Positions 29,428 to 39,239 of a DNA stretch of 64,000 nt are shown here, in pieces. A program made the position numbers and the translations under genes. The notes beneath the pieces were generated by a model. That model ran no database searches and was not told the DNA's origin. It saw nothing but the letters and a program-made list of their open reading frames with translations. The stretch's first letter is position 1; every line of letters starts with the position of its first letter. The DNA is from Caldifarciminota bacterium SM23_42 (GTDB lineage Bacteria; Hydrothermota; Tepidihabitantia; SM23-42): the NCBI GenBank assembly GCA_001303785.1, contig LJUJ01000004.1, positions 1 to 64,000 of the forward strand, read 5' to 3'.

Positions 29428-31121
29428 TTGAACGCGATAAGATAGAAGAGATAAAGCGACAGACCGACATCGTCGCGCTCATCGGTCAATACGTGCCGTT
29501 GAAAAAAATGGGGCGGAACTACCGCGGGCTGTGCCCTTTCCATAGCGAAAAGAATCCATCATTTTATGTGAGCCCGGAAAAGGCTATTTACTACTGCTTC
29601 GGGTGTAAGAAAGGCGGCAACGCGATCAACTTTCTCATGGAATACGAAAAGTTGGATTTCCCCGATGCGATCAAGCGCCTGGCAAAGAACCTGGGCATTG
29701 AGATTGACACCACGCGAGGATTACGGTACAAAGAAATTTACGAGGTGAACGAAGAGGCGTGTCAGTTCTACACAGAATGCCTTAGTAAGGATATTGGTCG
29801 CCGTGGTCAGGACTATCTGACACGACGCAAACTGAGTCTGGATAAACTCGGCGATTTTCGACTCGGATATGCCCCGGCTTCGGGCGGTTTGGTTGCTTAC
29901 ATGAGGCAGAAGGGATTCTCGGTTGAGCGTCTGCAAAAGGCTGGTCTCATATCAACGAGTCGCGAGATCTTCCGCGACCGGCTTATGTTCCCGATATTCA
30001 ATCTTTCCGGGCGGGTCATCGGTTTTGGCGGACGCGGCATCGATGATTATATACAGCCCAAATATTTAAACTCACCCGAGACGCCAATTTTCAAGAAGGG
30101 CGATGGTCTATATGGGTTGTATCAGTCGAAAGAAAGGGCGCGCGTCAAGGGCGAGGTAATTCTCGTTGAAGGTTATTTTGACCTGCTGAGTATTTATCAA
30201 CATGGGTTCGACAGCATATGCGCGCCATTGGGTACGTCATTGACCGAACGGCAGGCAATGCTGCTCGCGCGGTTTGTCAAGAAAGTTTTGATTCTCTTTG
30301 ATGGTGATCTTTCCGGTATTAAGGCCGCATTGCGCGCCATAGGCTTGCTGATCGACGCTCAGGTTGACGTGCATGTTGTTTTACTGCCCGACAACTCTGA
30401 CCCTGATAGTTATATCAACGCGCACGGGGCGACGGCGCTACGCGCGCTGCTCGGGAAAGCCACCGATTTCTTTCACTTCTACAAGAGTGTTGTGAAAGTT
30501 GAATCGCTGGAACAAGAGATTGCGTTGATAAAGGATTTAATCCAAATCATCGCTAGGATACAGGACCCGATTCGATATGATCGTTATCTCAAATACGTAT
30601 CACGTGTTTTCGGCATCGAGATTGCAACGATCGAAAAAGAGATGGGGAAAACGTCACCGGCACCAGAAAAAATCCCCAGAGATCCCAAAGTATCCCAGGA
30701 AGAGAAATTGATGGCCATGATTTTAATTGGGTATGAACATTTTTCACTGGTAAAGAAGTATTTGCATCCGAATGATTTTGCTGAGGAGGGAATCAAAAGA
30801 CTGTTCAAGAGACTCATCAAGGAGCAGAATTTTGATATTGCCGATTTGTCAGATGTTGTCGATGAACATTTAAGGGAAAAGTTACTGTCGATTATTATGC
30901 GTGGGGAACCAGTTTCCAGAGAGAGCATATTGGAAGCCATAAGGACATACAAGGGGAGGGTTGAGAAGGCAAGACTCATGCAGAAGATTAATGAAGCAGC
31001 CAAACGTGGGGATGAGGAAGCGCGACAGCTACTCAATAGGGAGCTAGATGCTCTGAAGCGAGAGCTTTTGAATATCCATGTTGAGAGTGCCAGAAAAACG
31101 GAAAATGTAAGGAGTGAATAA
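29424..31121 (+). CDS. dnaG: DNA primase
   Basis: DnaG makes RNA primers at the replication fork. The 565-residue protein has the N-terminal CHC2 zinc domain (LCPFHSEKNPSFYV and YYCFGCKKGGN), the Toprim catalytic core (ILVEGYFDLLSIYQHGF, ILIFDGDLSG-like LILFDGDLSGIKAA) and a C-terminal helicase-binding region. The start is TTG 29424, overlapping the mutS2 stop by four bases. Confidence 0.97.
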   Translation: MIERDKIEEIKRQTDIVALIGQYVPLKKMGRNYRGLCPFHSEKNPSFYVSPEKAIYYCFGCKKGGNAINFLMEYEKLDFPDAIKRLAKNLGIEIDTTRGLRYKEIYEVNEEACQFYTECLSKDIGRRGQDYLTRRKLSLDKLGDFRLGYAPASGGLVAYMRQKGFSVERLQKAGLISTSREIFRDRLMFPIFNLSGRVIGFGGRGIDDYIQPKYLNSPETPIFKKGDGLYGLYQSKERARVKGEVILVEGYFDLLSIYQHGFDSICAPLGTSLTERQAMLLARFVKKVLILFDGDLSGIKAALRAIGLLIDAQVDVHVVLLPDNSDPDSYINAHGATALRALLGKATDFFHFYKSVVKVESLEQEIALIKDLIQIIARIQDPIRYDRYLKYVSRVFGIEIATIEKEMGKTSPAPEKIPRDPKVSQEEKLMAMILIGYEHFSLVKKYLHPNDFAEEGIKRLFKRLIKEQNFDIADLSDVVDEHLREKLLSIIMRGEPVSRESILEAIRTYKGRVEKARLMQKINEAAKRGDEEARQLLNRELDALKRELLNIHVESARKTENVRSE

Positions 31122-31170
31122 ACACATTTTTTGATGATTTGTCTTAATAATTGTGTGAAAAAAGGAGATT

Positions 31171-32754
31171 ATGAAAATAAAGAAGGGACTTTTAAAGACT
31201 AAAGATTCTAAGAAAATAATTGAAAAAGCGAAATCGGAAGGCAGTATTTCGCTTGGTGAGGTCGATAAGCTGATTCCTGATAACGCCACTGCGGAAGACA
31301 TAGACAAGATCCTTGATACCCTCTCTAATTATGGGATAACCATTGTACAGGAGGGTAAGGAACATACGACCCGACGTCGGCCCAAGACAACCCTTAGACC
31401 GGAAGAACCGATAAGGGCGTACTTCAAGGAACTGGCCAAGTACGATTTGTTGACTAAGGAGGAAGAGTACGAACTTGCGGTGAAGATCGAGACCGGGTAT
31501 CGAATGATTGAAAGGCAATTCCTGCCTTATCCCTGTACGGTTAGTAAGTTGATTGAAATCTGCAAGCAGGTTGAATTCTGCCACCGTAGTCTTGATCAGA
31601 TATCGCGTATTGAGATCGAAGCGATGATGGACAAGCGTGCTTTCTGGGCTGAAAGACAGCGGTTCGTGCGCAGGGTCAAGTCAATAGAAAAAGATTATGG
31701 TTCATTGCATCACCTTTATAAGAAATCCCGGCGTGATAAGTCAAAGACCCTGGAATGGCGTATTTTTGAAAAAGAGGAGAGGATACTGCGCAAACTGACG
31801 ATCCTTTCACTGCAGCATGCGGTGGTGAATTCAGCGATTCAGGCATTCAAGGAGAATATCGCACGCCTTGAGAAGGTTGTGCGTACGTTGCCTCGGTTGC
31901 GCAATACTGATGAGATCAAACAATACAAAAAGGAAAAGAAGCTACTTAACATAGCACTGGGTGGCGATCACAACGATATCAATGAAACATCGCGCATCGT
32001 TAAGGCCTGGGAAGATTTGATCAACCGGGCACGACAACGGATGATCGAGGGCAATATGCGCTTGGTGATCTCGATTGCTAAGAAATACGTTAATCGGGGT
32101 CTGGAGTTTGCCGACCTCGTAGGTGAGGGCAACAATGGTTTGATCAAGGCGGTCGAGAAATTTGATTATCGTAAAGGCTACAAGTTTTCAACCTATGCAA
32201 CCTGGTGGATACGCCAGGCGATCACTAGGGCGATTGGCGATCAGGCACGCACGGTCCGGGTGCCTGCCCACATCCTCGATACGATGAACAAAGTTGCGCG
32301 TGCACAGCGTGATATGATACAAGACCTGGGACGCGAGCCGACGGTGGAGGAGATCGCGGATCGTCTCGATATCCCAACCGACAAGGTCAGAATGGCGCAC
32401 AATATTGCTCTGATACCGATTTCCCTTGATAAGCCAATCGATGATGAGGAGTCGAGCTTTGTTGGCGACTTCATCAGCGACCCGATGGGTGATTCACCGT
32501 CGCGCCGGGCTGCTATCTCGATTCTCAAGGACCGGTTCAACGATATTCTGCGTGATTTACCGAAGCGTGAAGAAAAGATCATTCGTTTGCGTTTCGGTCT
32601 CAACGATGGCATGCCGAGAACGTTGGAGGAAGTCGGCAGGATGTTTAATATCACCCGCGAAAGGGTGAGGCAGATTGAAGCGAAGGCCCTGAAAAAGCTC
32701 CGTCATCCAACGCGTTTGCGCAAACTCCAGATGTACAAAGACTTGATTGATTAG
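31171..32754 (+). CDS. rpoD: Primary sigma factor RpoD
   Basis: A 527-residue sigma-70 with all regions: 1.1 (residues about 14-58), 1.2 ([16 protein letters not shown]), a medium non-conserved region, 2.1-2.4 ([34 protein letters not shown]), 3, and 4.2 ([20 protein letters not shown]). Region 2.2 reads [14 protein letters not shown] where most relatives have EGNIGL or EGNLGL. The gene closes the operon and is followed by a terminator. This factor should read the TTGACA/TATAAT promoters of the window, whose spacer is nearly always 16 bases. Confidence 0.98.
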   Translation: MKIKKGLLKTKDSKKIIEKAKSEGSISLGEVDKLIPDNATAEDIDKILDTLSNYGITIVQEGKEHTTRRRPKTTLRPEEPIRAYFKELAKYDLLTKEEEYELAVKIETGYRMIERQFLPYPCTVSKLIEICKQVEFCHRSLDQISRIEIEAMMDKRAFWAERQRFVRRVKSIEKDYGSLHHLYKKSRRDKSKTLEWRIFEKEERILRKLTILSLQHAVVNSAIQAFKENIARLEKVVRTLPRLRNTDEIKQYKKEKKLLNIALGGDHNDINETSRIVKAWEDLINRARQRMIEGNMRLVISIAKKYVNRGLEFADLVGEGNNGLIKAVEKFDYRKGYKFSTYATWWIRQAITRAIGDQARTVRVPAHILDTMNKVARAQRDMIQDLGREPTVEEIADRLDIPTDKVRMAHNIALIPISLDKPIDDEESSFVGDFISDPMGDSPSRRAAISILKDRFNDILRDLPKREEKIIRLRFGLNDGMPRTLEEVGRMFNITRERVRQIEAKALKKLRHPTRLRKLQMYKDLID

Positions 32755-32760
32755 ACAGGT

Positions 32761-32788
32761 AGGGGGTCTTGACGCCCCCTTTCTTTTC
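32761..32788 (+). terminator. Rho-independent terminator of rpoD
   Basis: AGGGGG pairs with CCCCCT across a short loop and is followed by TTCTTTT, just after the rpoD stop. Confidence 0.85.
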
Positions 32789-32848
32789 ACCCTTGCCATT
32801 GACCCCCGAAACTGAAAGAAAAACCGAGTCTGGTGATACCGAAGTTGC

Positions 32849-32876
32849 TTGACATATGATGCATTTTCAATATAAT
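32849..32876 (+). promoter_or_regulatory. Sigma-70 promoter of rpsT
   Basis: TTGACA (32849-32854), 16 bases, TATAAT (32871-32876). ATG 32882 follows after five bases, so the transcript should begin at or within a base or two of the start codon. Confidence 0.9.
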
Positions 32877-32881
32877 TGGGC

Positions 32882-33136
32882 ATGAAAAGATCAATGAGTG
32901 TTTTGAAGAATATTCGACAATCAACCAGCCGGCGGATTGTTAATCGGCAGAAAAAGAAGAGATTGAAAGAGGCTTTCAAGAGAATAAAGAAATTGAAGAC
33001 AAAGAAATCCGCCCTTAAAGCCTATCCTGAGGTCCAATCAATTATCGACAAATCAGTTCAGGATGGCATCATTAAGAAAAATACCGCAGCGCGTCATAAA
33101 ACGCATCTGGTTAAACACATCAGCACCCTGAAGTAA
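32882..33136 (+). CDS. rpsT: 30S ribosomal protein S20
   Basis: An 84-residue S20, basic and helical. Aligned to the family start MANIKSALKRIRQ, the sequence MKRSMSVLKNIRQ fits without gaps, which supports ATG 32882. This start lies five bases after the -10 box and lacks a ribosome site, so rpsT is probably translated from a leaderless mRNA. That is unusual for a highly expressed ribosomal gene. It is a single-gene unit. Confidence 0.93.
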   Translation: MKRSMSVLKNIRQSTSRRIVNRQKKKRLKEAFKRIKKLKTKKSALKAYPEVQSIIDKSVQDGIIKKNTAARHKTHLVKHISTLK

Positions 33137-33189
33137 CCACGGGGTCAGCTCTCGAAATTCGAAAAGGACGGGCGTTAGAAGCCGTTGCG

Positions 33190-33217
33190 TTGACATCTAT
33201 TACCGGACATTTATAAT
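33190..33217 (+). promoter_or_regulatory. Sigma-70 promoter of the alpha-2-macroglobulin gene
   Basis: TTGACA (33190-33195), 16 bases, TATAAT (33212-33217). The leader is about 65 bases with an AAGGAGG site before ATG 33288. Confidence 0.9.
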
Positions 33218-33287
33218 AGGTTGTCTCCTATTGGATTTGGGGAATATTTTCGTGAATGATTTGTATTATTTCTAGAAGGAGGCTAGG

Positions 33288-36200
33288 ATGAAAAAAGCAG
33301 TGCTCATAGTACTCACCATAACTTCGGTCGGTATTGTGTCCGGGTTAAACCTGTACCGCGGATCAGACAGGATAGAAGTCAACGTGCCGGTTGAAGGTAT
33401 GAAGGGCAAGTTAGGCAAGATAGATGTAAGAGTTCTTGACGTCGATGATGAGATGATAGGACAAGCATACAAATACATATACGTGACTCGTGACTACTAT
33501 TCGGTTCCATTCAAGATAAATTTGAAGCGAAGACCGCAAGATCGCGATCTGCTCCGTGTACGGGTGACTTTTAAGAAAAAAGAAGCGATATACTCGACAT
33601 ATCAGCTGGAAGACCGCATGGTCGTCAAGATATTAGGCCAAAACGAATTCATAAAGGGTACACCGATAGATTATCGAATCATCGTACGTAATCAGCGTGA
33701 CAATGCTCCGATCGAAGATGCTCGCGTAAAGATCTCGATGAAGACAGCGGATTCAGACAGGGTGATCTTCGAGGGCAAGACCGATCGCTCCGGGACCTGC
33801 GAAACGGATCTGAAAATACCCGAGCAGATAGATGAAGCCGACCTTCACTTCGTGATCAGCTCGAGATTTGGTGAAGACGAATATGATACAATGATCAAGA
33901 TGCTAAGCGGGAATCTGACCTATGTGGTTACTGATAAGCCCATCTACCAGCCTGGACAGACTATACATATCAGGTCGCTATCCCTACGCAGGCCAGACCT
34001 GAATGCGGTGCAAGGGCACACGCTCATCTACGAGGTCGAGGACAGCAAGGGCAATAAGGTATTCAAAAAACAGGTCGAAACCGATGATTTTGGTGTCGGT
34101 TATGTGCAGTTCGTGCTCGCCGATGAGGTGAATCTTGGCGACTATACGATTAGGGTGATCCTTGATCAGGAAAAGGTGGAAAAGACGGTTAATGTAATGA
34201 GATACGTCTTGCCGAAGTTTAAGGTGGCACTGACGACCGACAAAGAATACTACATGCCAGGTGAAAAAATGGAAGGCGACATCGATGTGCAGTATTTCTT
34301 CGGTAAACCGGTTGTCAATGGCATAGTGAAGATTACGACTTACAAATACGATATCGGATTTCAACAGGAAGCCGTGATCGAAGGCAAGACCAACCAAGAG
34401 GGTCGTTATCACTTCAGTTATCAATTACCCGATCACTTCGTTGGCCAGCCACTGGAAAAAGGTGATGCATTCGTGCGCCTGGATGTTGAGGTGATCGATC
34501 CGGCCAAACATGGTGAAAAAATTTCCGCGAAGAAGAAAATCGTACAAGGTGTGATCAACCTGGCGGTCGTTCCTGAAGGCGGTGTTCTAAAACCTGGGCT
34601 CGAGAATCGCATCTATGTGCTGGCAAGCTACCCGGATGGCACGCCTTGTTTTGCCAATATCGAGATGAGAATAGATGGCCGACGATTCACTGGGCGGACC
34701 GATGAGTACGGAATCGCCGAGTTCAATTACAAACCAGGGAACTGGAAGGCCCTCATCGCGGTCAGGGCAACCGATGACAAGGGAGAGACTGCTCAAGTGC
34801 AAAAGTCATTTGAGATGACCACAGACCAAGAGCAGATAGTGATGAAAATGGCACGTGGTATATACGAAGTCGGTGAGGCAATCGAGCTTACCTTACTGAC
34901 TACGAAAAGATCAGGCCGCGCATACCTTGATATAATCAAGGATAATCAAACGGTATTGACGAAATCGATCACCATTAAGAATGGTGAGGGTAGGTTCAAA
35001 CTGAATCTGACACATGATATTACTGGGTCTTTGTGGTTACATGCCTATATCGTCACACACGGGAGCAGCATTATACGAGACACGCGATTCTGCTACGTGC
35101 ATGCGGCCGATGACTTGTTGATTAACGTCAAAGCCGGCAAAGATGAATATGTACCAGGTGAGGATGGCAATATCGTGTTCAAGGTGACGGACCAAAAAGG
35201 CCGGCCCACCGTCGCGGCGTTGTGTGTTGCGGTTGTCGATGAAGCAGTCTTTGCGGTTTCCGAGCTGCAGCCTGGTTTGGAAAAAGTCTATTTTAGATTA
35301 GAAGAAGAGATAATGAAGCCGCGCTACGAAATACACGGTTTCTCACCAGTTGATATAGTTAAGAAACAGACTGGCGAGGCACGCGCCGAGAACGTGATGT
35401 TTTCGACCCTGGTGCCGCGAAATCACTACGCGGTCAGTTACACGACACCACAGTTGGTGAACGAAAAGATCAAATCGGCATTCTTCGAAAAGTTGCAGCA
35501 TGCCCGTAATAAGATCTACGAAGCGATAAATGAATATTATCGGCTCAATGATACGTATCCGAAAACTGACGGTGCCATTGCTACACTTCTCGAAAAGCGT
35601 TTGCTACAGGAAGTTGATCTGCGCGACCCCTGGGGCAGAAGGTACCGTGTAGATTCGACCGTAGAACTCTTCCACTACTTCACAATCGTCTCGGCTGGCC
35701 CTGATGGCGTATTCGACAATGAAGATGATATAAATGAGATGATGTGGCAAGATTTCATGGCAGACGGGCCGATGGTCGTCGCCGAGATGGCGGCAGTTGC
35801 CCCCGGTGCGGGTGCGCGTATGGCAGAGGCAAAATCTAAGACGAGCATGGATCTTGACAAGCCGGGCAGCGAGCCGAGGGTTCGTGAATTCTTTCCGGAA
35901 ACTTTCATTTTTGAGCCGGCACTCATCACCGACTACCAGGGACATGCACAACTCTCTGTGACCATGCCCGATGCGATTACCACCTGGCGCATAACGACTT
36001 TTGCATCATCGTCAAGTGGTCAGCTCGGTTCGGCATTGGCTCAACTGAAGGTGTTCCAAGACTTTTTTGTTGATATCGACTTGCCGGTCGCGCTAACTGA
36101 GGGTGATGAGATTGCCATTCCGATCGCCATCTACAACTACTTGCCAAGAGACCAGAGGATAAGGCTAGTCCTCGAAGCGGAGGATTGGTTTGAAGCCTTA

Positions 36201-37970
36201 GAGGCCACAGAAATCGTACGCGACCTCAAGCAGGACGAAGTCAGCGTCGCCTATTTCCCGATTAGGGTCAAGCAGATTGGCTACCATTCACTTCTGGTCA
36301 AGGCTTATGGTGAGGTGAAATCAGATGCGATCAAGAGAGCGGTTGCGGTTTTGCCTGATGGCAAGCTGTTTGAGGAGTTGATATCAGACCGGCTCTCTGG
36401 TACAGTCAAACAGAGAGTTGCGTTTCCGCCAGACGCCATCGAGGATGCAAACTGGTTAGGCTTGAAGATATTCCCGGGTATCTTCTCGCAAGTCGTAGAA
36501 GGTTTGGACAACTTGCTAGGCGTACCGTTTGGCTGTTTTGAACAGACGACGTCGGTTACTTATCCCAATATCTTGATTCTCGACTATCTCAGGCAGACTG
36601 ATCAGATCAAACCGGAGACCGAGATGACCGCTGAGGAATACATTAGTCTTGGTTATCAGCGCTTACTCACGTTTGAGGTTGCTGGTGGTGGATTCTCATG
36701 GTTTGGCGATGCACCGGCCAACAAGGTACTGACCGCATACGGGTTAATGGAATTCAACGACATGGCTCAGGTCTACGATATCGATGAGCGGATTATCGAA
36801 CGCACTGCGCGCTGGTTACGCGACCAGCAAAACAAAGATGGCTCGTGGTCGCCCGATGCCCAATACCTCCACGCCGAGGCATGGTCACGAATACAGAAAA
36901 ACGAAATTCTGCCGACCGCTTATATCTGTTGGGCTCTAGGTGAAATCGGTGACCGCGGCCCGGCGATAGACAAGGGACTCGATTTTCTCAAAAAGAATCT
37001 AAAGGCGGCGAACGATCCATACATACTGGCCTTGGTGGCGAATGCTTTTGTTGCGGTGGATCCGAAATCACCCACCACACTCGAAATACTGAAGAAACTT
37101 GTTGGTATGGCTAAGAAGGAAAAGGATGCGGTTTACTGGCAATCGGATATTCCGTCAATCACGTTCACCCGCGGTCAGGGTGCGGATATCGAGGCGACGG
37201 GACTTGCCCTTTATGCCTTGATCAAGTCAGGTAAGTACAGCGATGTCGTGACCGATGCTCTGACCTATCTGATACGCACTAAAGACAAAAACGGCGTATG
37301 GTATACCACTCAGGGGACCATTATCGCGCTTCGCTCGCTCGTTGCCGTCTTAGTTAGTATTAGCGAGGATATTGATGCGCAGCTAACCGTAATTATTAAC
37401 GGGCAGGAGGTAGCCGAGCTTAATGTCGACAAGAGCAATGCCGACCTAATGCATCAAATCGACCTGAGTAAGCATATCAAGACGCAGAACACCGTCGAGA
37501 TAGAAGTCAAGGGTGAAGGAAATTTCCTCTACGAAATCGTCAGTAAATACTACTTGCCTTGGGAGATCATACCCCGAGCCCATAAGGCGCCGTTCACGAT
37601 TTCGGTCGACTACGATCGCACGAGTCTCACCTTGAATGACATTGTGGATGTTGACGTAAGAGTCGATCTGGAGAGGCCGGGTCGTGCGCAGATGGTGATG
37701 GTCGATCTGGGAATTCCGCCAGGTTTTGAAGTGCTAACACCGACGCTTGACGAGCTCGTGGGTAAGACGATTCAGAAGTACAGCCTCACCCCGCGTCAGA
37801 TAATTATTTATCTTGACGAAGTCAGCTTTGGCAAATCTGTAAACCTTTCGTACCAGCTCCAGGCAAAGTTCCCAATACGCGCTAAGGTTCGTGCTTCCCG
37901 GGTCTATGAGTATTACAATACGACCGACGAAGCTATTGAACAGCCATTCGAGATGCGCGTAACCATGTAG
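33288..37970 (+). CDS. Alpha-2-macroglobulin family protein with thioester and a GspG-like insert
   Basis: A 1560-residue exported protein with an N-terminal signal peptide (MKKAVLIVLTITSVGIVSG). Bacterial alpha-2-macroglobulins trap proteases in the periplasm or at the cell surface. MG2-type domains (TDKPIYQPGQTIHIRSLSLR near residue 214) are followed by further MG domains. The thioester motif is intact at Cys1083-Gln1086 (FGCFEQTTS), inside an alpha-alpha toroid (GLDNLLGVPFG, then WLRDQQNKDGSWS). A bait-like segment rich in Ala, Gly and Met lies at about residues 830-865, and the macroglobulin core resumes at FIFEPALITDYQGHAQ. Just before the bait, residues about 725-820 look like the C-terminal domain of type II pseudopilin GspG, ending DPWGRRY and SAGPDGVFDNEDDIN. 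The gene stands alone with its own promoter. The C-terminal receptor-like domain is present. Confidence 0.93.
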   Translation: MKKAVLIVLTITSVGIVSGLNLYRGSDRIEVNVPVEGMKGKLGKIDVRVLDVDDEMIGQAYKYIYVTRDYYSVPFKINLKRRPQDRDLLRVRVTFKKKEAIYSTYQLEDRMVVKILGQNEFIKGTPIDYRIIVRNQRDNAPIEDARVKISMKTADSDRVIFEGKTDRSGTCETDLKIPEQIDEADLHFVISSRFGEDEYDTMIKMLSGNLTYVVTDKPIYQPGQTIHIRSLSLRRPDLNAVQGHTLIYEVEDSKGNKVFKKQVETDDFGVGYVQFVLADEVNLGDYTIRVILDQEKVEKTVNVMRYVLPKFKVALTTDKEYYMPGEKMEGDIDVQYFFGKPVVNGIVKITTYKYDIGFQQEAVIEGKTNQEGRYHFSYQLPDHFVGQPLEKGDAFVRLDVEVIDPAKHGEKISAKKKIVQGVINLAVVPEGGVLKPGLENRIYVLASYPDGTPCFANIEMRIDGRRFTGRTDEYGIAEFNYKPGNWKALIAVRATDDKGETAQVQKSFEMTTDQEQIVMKMARGIYEVGEAIELTLLTTKRSGRAYLDIIKDNQTVLTKSITIKNGEGRFKLNLTHDITGSLWLHAYIVTHGSSIIRDTRFCYVHAADDLLINVKAGKDEYVPGEDGNIVFKVTDQKGRPTVAALCVAVVDEAVFAVSELQPGLEKVYFRLEEEIMKPRYEIHGFSPVDIVKKQTGEARAENVMFSTLVPRNHYAVSYTTPQLVNEKIKSAFFEKLQHARNKIYEAINEYYRLNDTYPKTDGAIATLLEKRLLQEVDLRDPWGRRYRVDSTVELFHYFTIVSAGPDGVFDNEDDINEMMWQDFMADGPMVVAEMAAVAPGAGARMAEAKSKTSMDLDKPGSEPRVREFFPETFIFEPALITDYQGHAQLSVTMPDAITTWRITTFASSSSGQLGSALAQLKVFQDFFVDIDLPVALTEGDEIAIPIAIYNYLPRDQRIRLVLEAEDWFEALEATEIVRDLKQDEVSVAYFPIRVKQIGYHSLLVKAYGEVKSDAIKRAVAVLPDGKLFEELISDRLSGTVKQRVAFPPDAIEDANWLGLKIFPGIFSQVVEGLDNLLGVPFGCFEQTTSVTYPNILILDYLRQTDQIKPETEMTAEEYISLGYQRLLTFEVAGGGFSWFGDAPANKVLTAYGLMEFNDMAQVYDIDERIIERTARWLRDQQNKDGSWSPDAQYLHAEAWSRIQKNEILPTAYICWALGEIGDRGPAIDKGLDFLKKNLKAANDPYILALVANAFVAVDPKSPTTLEILKKLVGMAKKEKDAVYWQSDIPSITFTRGQGADIEATGLALYALIKSGKYSDVVTDALTYLIRTKDKNGVWYTTQGTIIALRSLVAVLVSISEDIDAQLTVIINGQEVAELNVDKSNADLMHQIDLSKHIKTQNTVEIEVKGEGNFLYEIVSKYYLPWEIIPRAHKAPFTISVDYDRTSLTLNDIVDVDVRVDLERPGRAQMVMVDLGIPPGFEVLTPTLDELVGKTIQKYSLTPRQIIIYLDEVSFGKSVNLSYQLQAKFPIRAKVRASRVYEYYNTTDEAIEQPFEMRVTM

Positions 37971-37987
37971 AAGGCTTTGCCTTATTC

Positions 37988-38118
37988 GATTACAGTGATA
38001 AAAAACAGATTGCAGCGATGTTCTTTCTGTTCCACGTAAATCAGATCTTGAAGGGCCAAGCTCCTTTAAGAGCTTGGCCCTCAGATGATTACAGAGATAC
38101 AAGGCAGATCACAGCGAT
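37988..38118. repeat. Two paired GATTACAG-type direct repeats after the macroglobulin gene
   Basis: Copies of a 12-mer lie in pairs spaced exactly 20 bases apart: GATTACAGTGAT at 37988 with GATTGCAGCGAT at 38008, and GATTACAGAGAT at 38087 with GATCACAGCGAT at 38107. Related pairs occur at 40935 and 60028, each time shortly after a stop codon. Confidence 0.75.
38052..38081 (+). terminator. Strong hairpin downstream of the macroglobulin gene
   Basis: A perfect 12-bp stem (AGGGCCAAGCTC and GAGCTTGGCCCT) with a six-base loop. No U-tract follows, so termination is plausible but not certain. It lies between the two repeat pairs. Confidence 0.6.
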
Positions 38119-38134
38119 ATTTCTGAAGAGTAAG

Positions 38135-38152
38135 GCAAGGCTTGAGCCTTGC
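38135..38152 (+). terminator. Second hairpin before the rpsF promoter
   Basis: GCAAGGCT and AGCCTTGC pair around a two-base loop (TG). No clear U-tract. Together with the hairpin at 38052 it may insulate rpsF from the macroglobulin gene. Confidence 0.5.
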
Positions 38153-38173
38153 TTGGCTACTCACACAATCTCC

Positions 38174-38201
38174 TTGACGCATGACCATATATAGATATAA
38201 T
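38174..38201 (+). promoter_or_regulatory. Sigma-70 promoter of the rpsF operon
   Basis: TTGACG (38174-38179), 16 bases, TATAAT (38196-38201), about 85 bases of leader before rpsF. Confidence 0.82.
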
Positions 38202-38292
38202 AATGCTGGCTTAGCATGCGTGGGTTCACGGCCAAGTTGATTATATAGTTTTTATAATAGAGAACAAAAGGATAAATAAAAGGACAAAGATT

Positions 38293-38586
38293 ATGAGAGA
38301 GTACGAGGCAATGTTTATTTTTCATCCCGAACTTACCGAAGAGAAGCTGGAAGAGAACGTCAAGGCGGTTGAGAAGATTATCCAGGATAATGCCAAGGGT
38401 CGTTTGAATACCGAAGTCTTGGGTAAGAAGACGCTGGCTTATCCTATCAGAAAGGTGAATGAGGGTTACTACGTTAACTACGATTTCGATGCGCCACCGG
38501 TTGCTATCGATAAGATTAAAGCAGCGCTCAAGCATAGTGATAATATTTTACGCTTCATTATTTTTGCAAAGGATTCCAAGAAATGA
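38293..38586 (+). CDS. rpsF: 30S ribosomal protein S6
   Basis: A 97-residue S6 (MREYEAMFIFHPELTEEKLEE at the start, YPIRKVNEGYYVNYDF in the middle). It opens the conserved cluster rpsF-ssb-rpsR-rplI and overlaps ssb by four bases. The usual S18-binding role applies; rpsR lies two genes downstream. Confidence 0.96.
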   Translation: MREYEAMFIFHPELTEEKLEENVKAVEKIIQDNAKGRLNTEVLGKKTLAYPIRKVNEGYYVNYDFDAPPVAIDKIKAALKHSDNILRFIIFAKDSKK

Positions 38587-39017
38587 GTCAGATTCGATTA
38601 GGATATTTGAACGCGGTTCAATTGATTGGTAGATTGGTTGCTGACCCTGAGTTGCGCTACACTCAGAAGGGCGCTCCTGTGTGTGCTTTCCGTATCGCCT
38701 CAACTCGAAGATATAAGAACCGGGAAAGTGGTGAGCAACAAGAAGAAACTCTGTTCATAAACGTCGTCGCCTGGCGTCGGCAAGCAGAGCTGGCTAATGA
38801 TTACTTGAAGAAAGGTAGTGCGGTGCTCATCGAGGGTAGATTACGGTCGCGGCAATGGGAATCAGCTCAGGGCGAGAAGCGCTCTGCAATCGAGATTGTG
38901 GCTCGACGCATTCAGTTCCTCGACATGCCAGATAAGGAAGTCAGTGCTCAGCCGACCACAGAACCCGAAGAGGATACAAAAGACGATAGTGAAGGTGGGA
39001 TTGATACACCTTTCTAG
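38583..39017 (+). CDS. ssb: Single-stranded DNA-binding protein
   Basis: A 144-residue SSB with an OB fold: LNAVQLIGRLVADPELRYT at the N-terminus, FINVVAWRRQAELANDYLKK and VLIEGRLRSRQWE. The tail is acidic (EPEEDTKDDSEGG) and ends DTPF, close to the protein-binding DDxPF tip. It sits between rpsF and rpsR, the normal order. Confidence 0.95.
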   Translation: MSQIRLGYLNAVQLIGRLVADPELRYTQKGAPVCAFRIASTRRYKNRESGEQQEETLFINVVAWRRQAELANDYLKKGSAVLIEGRLRSRQWESAQGEKRSAIEIVARRIQFLDMPDKEVSAQPTTEPEEDTKDDSEGGIDTPF

Positions 39018-39035
39018 AAATGCAAAAGGAGAAAG

Positions 39036-39239
39036 ATGGCAAAAAGGTGTCGCTTCTGCAAGCAACATATAGACGAAATCAGCTATAAAGATACATCTGT
39101 CTTGAAAGGCTTCGTAAATGAGCGGGGCAAGATATTATCTACGAGGATTACGGGTACTTGTGCTTTTCACCAGCGGCGGCTTTCGCAAGCAATAAAACGG
39201 GCGCGTGAGATTGCGCTTTTACCTTATGAGACAAGATGA
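39036..39239 (+). CDS. rpsR: 30S ribosomal protein S18
   Basis: A 67-residue S18. It retains cysteines ([19 protein letters not shown]), as in zinc-binding S18 variants, and has [22 protein letters not shown]. It overlaps rplI by four bases. Confidence 0.95.
   Translation: MAKRCRFCKQHIDEISYKDTSVLKGFVNERGKILSTRITGTCAFHQRRLSQAIKRAREIALLPYETR

Noticed and set aside
38202-38250. A second promoter before rpsF (TTGATT and TATAAT)
   Set aside because: The boxes are only ten bases apart. The upstream pair with 16 bases is far better.
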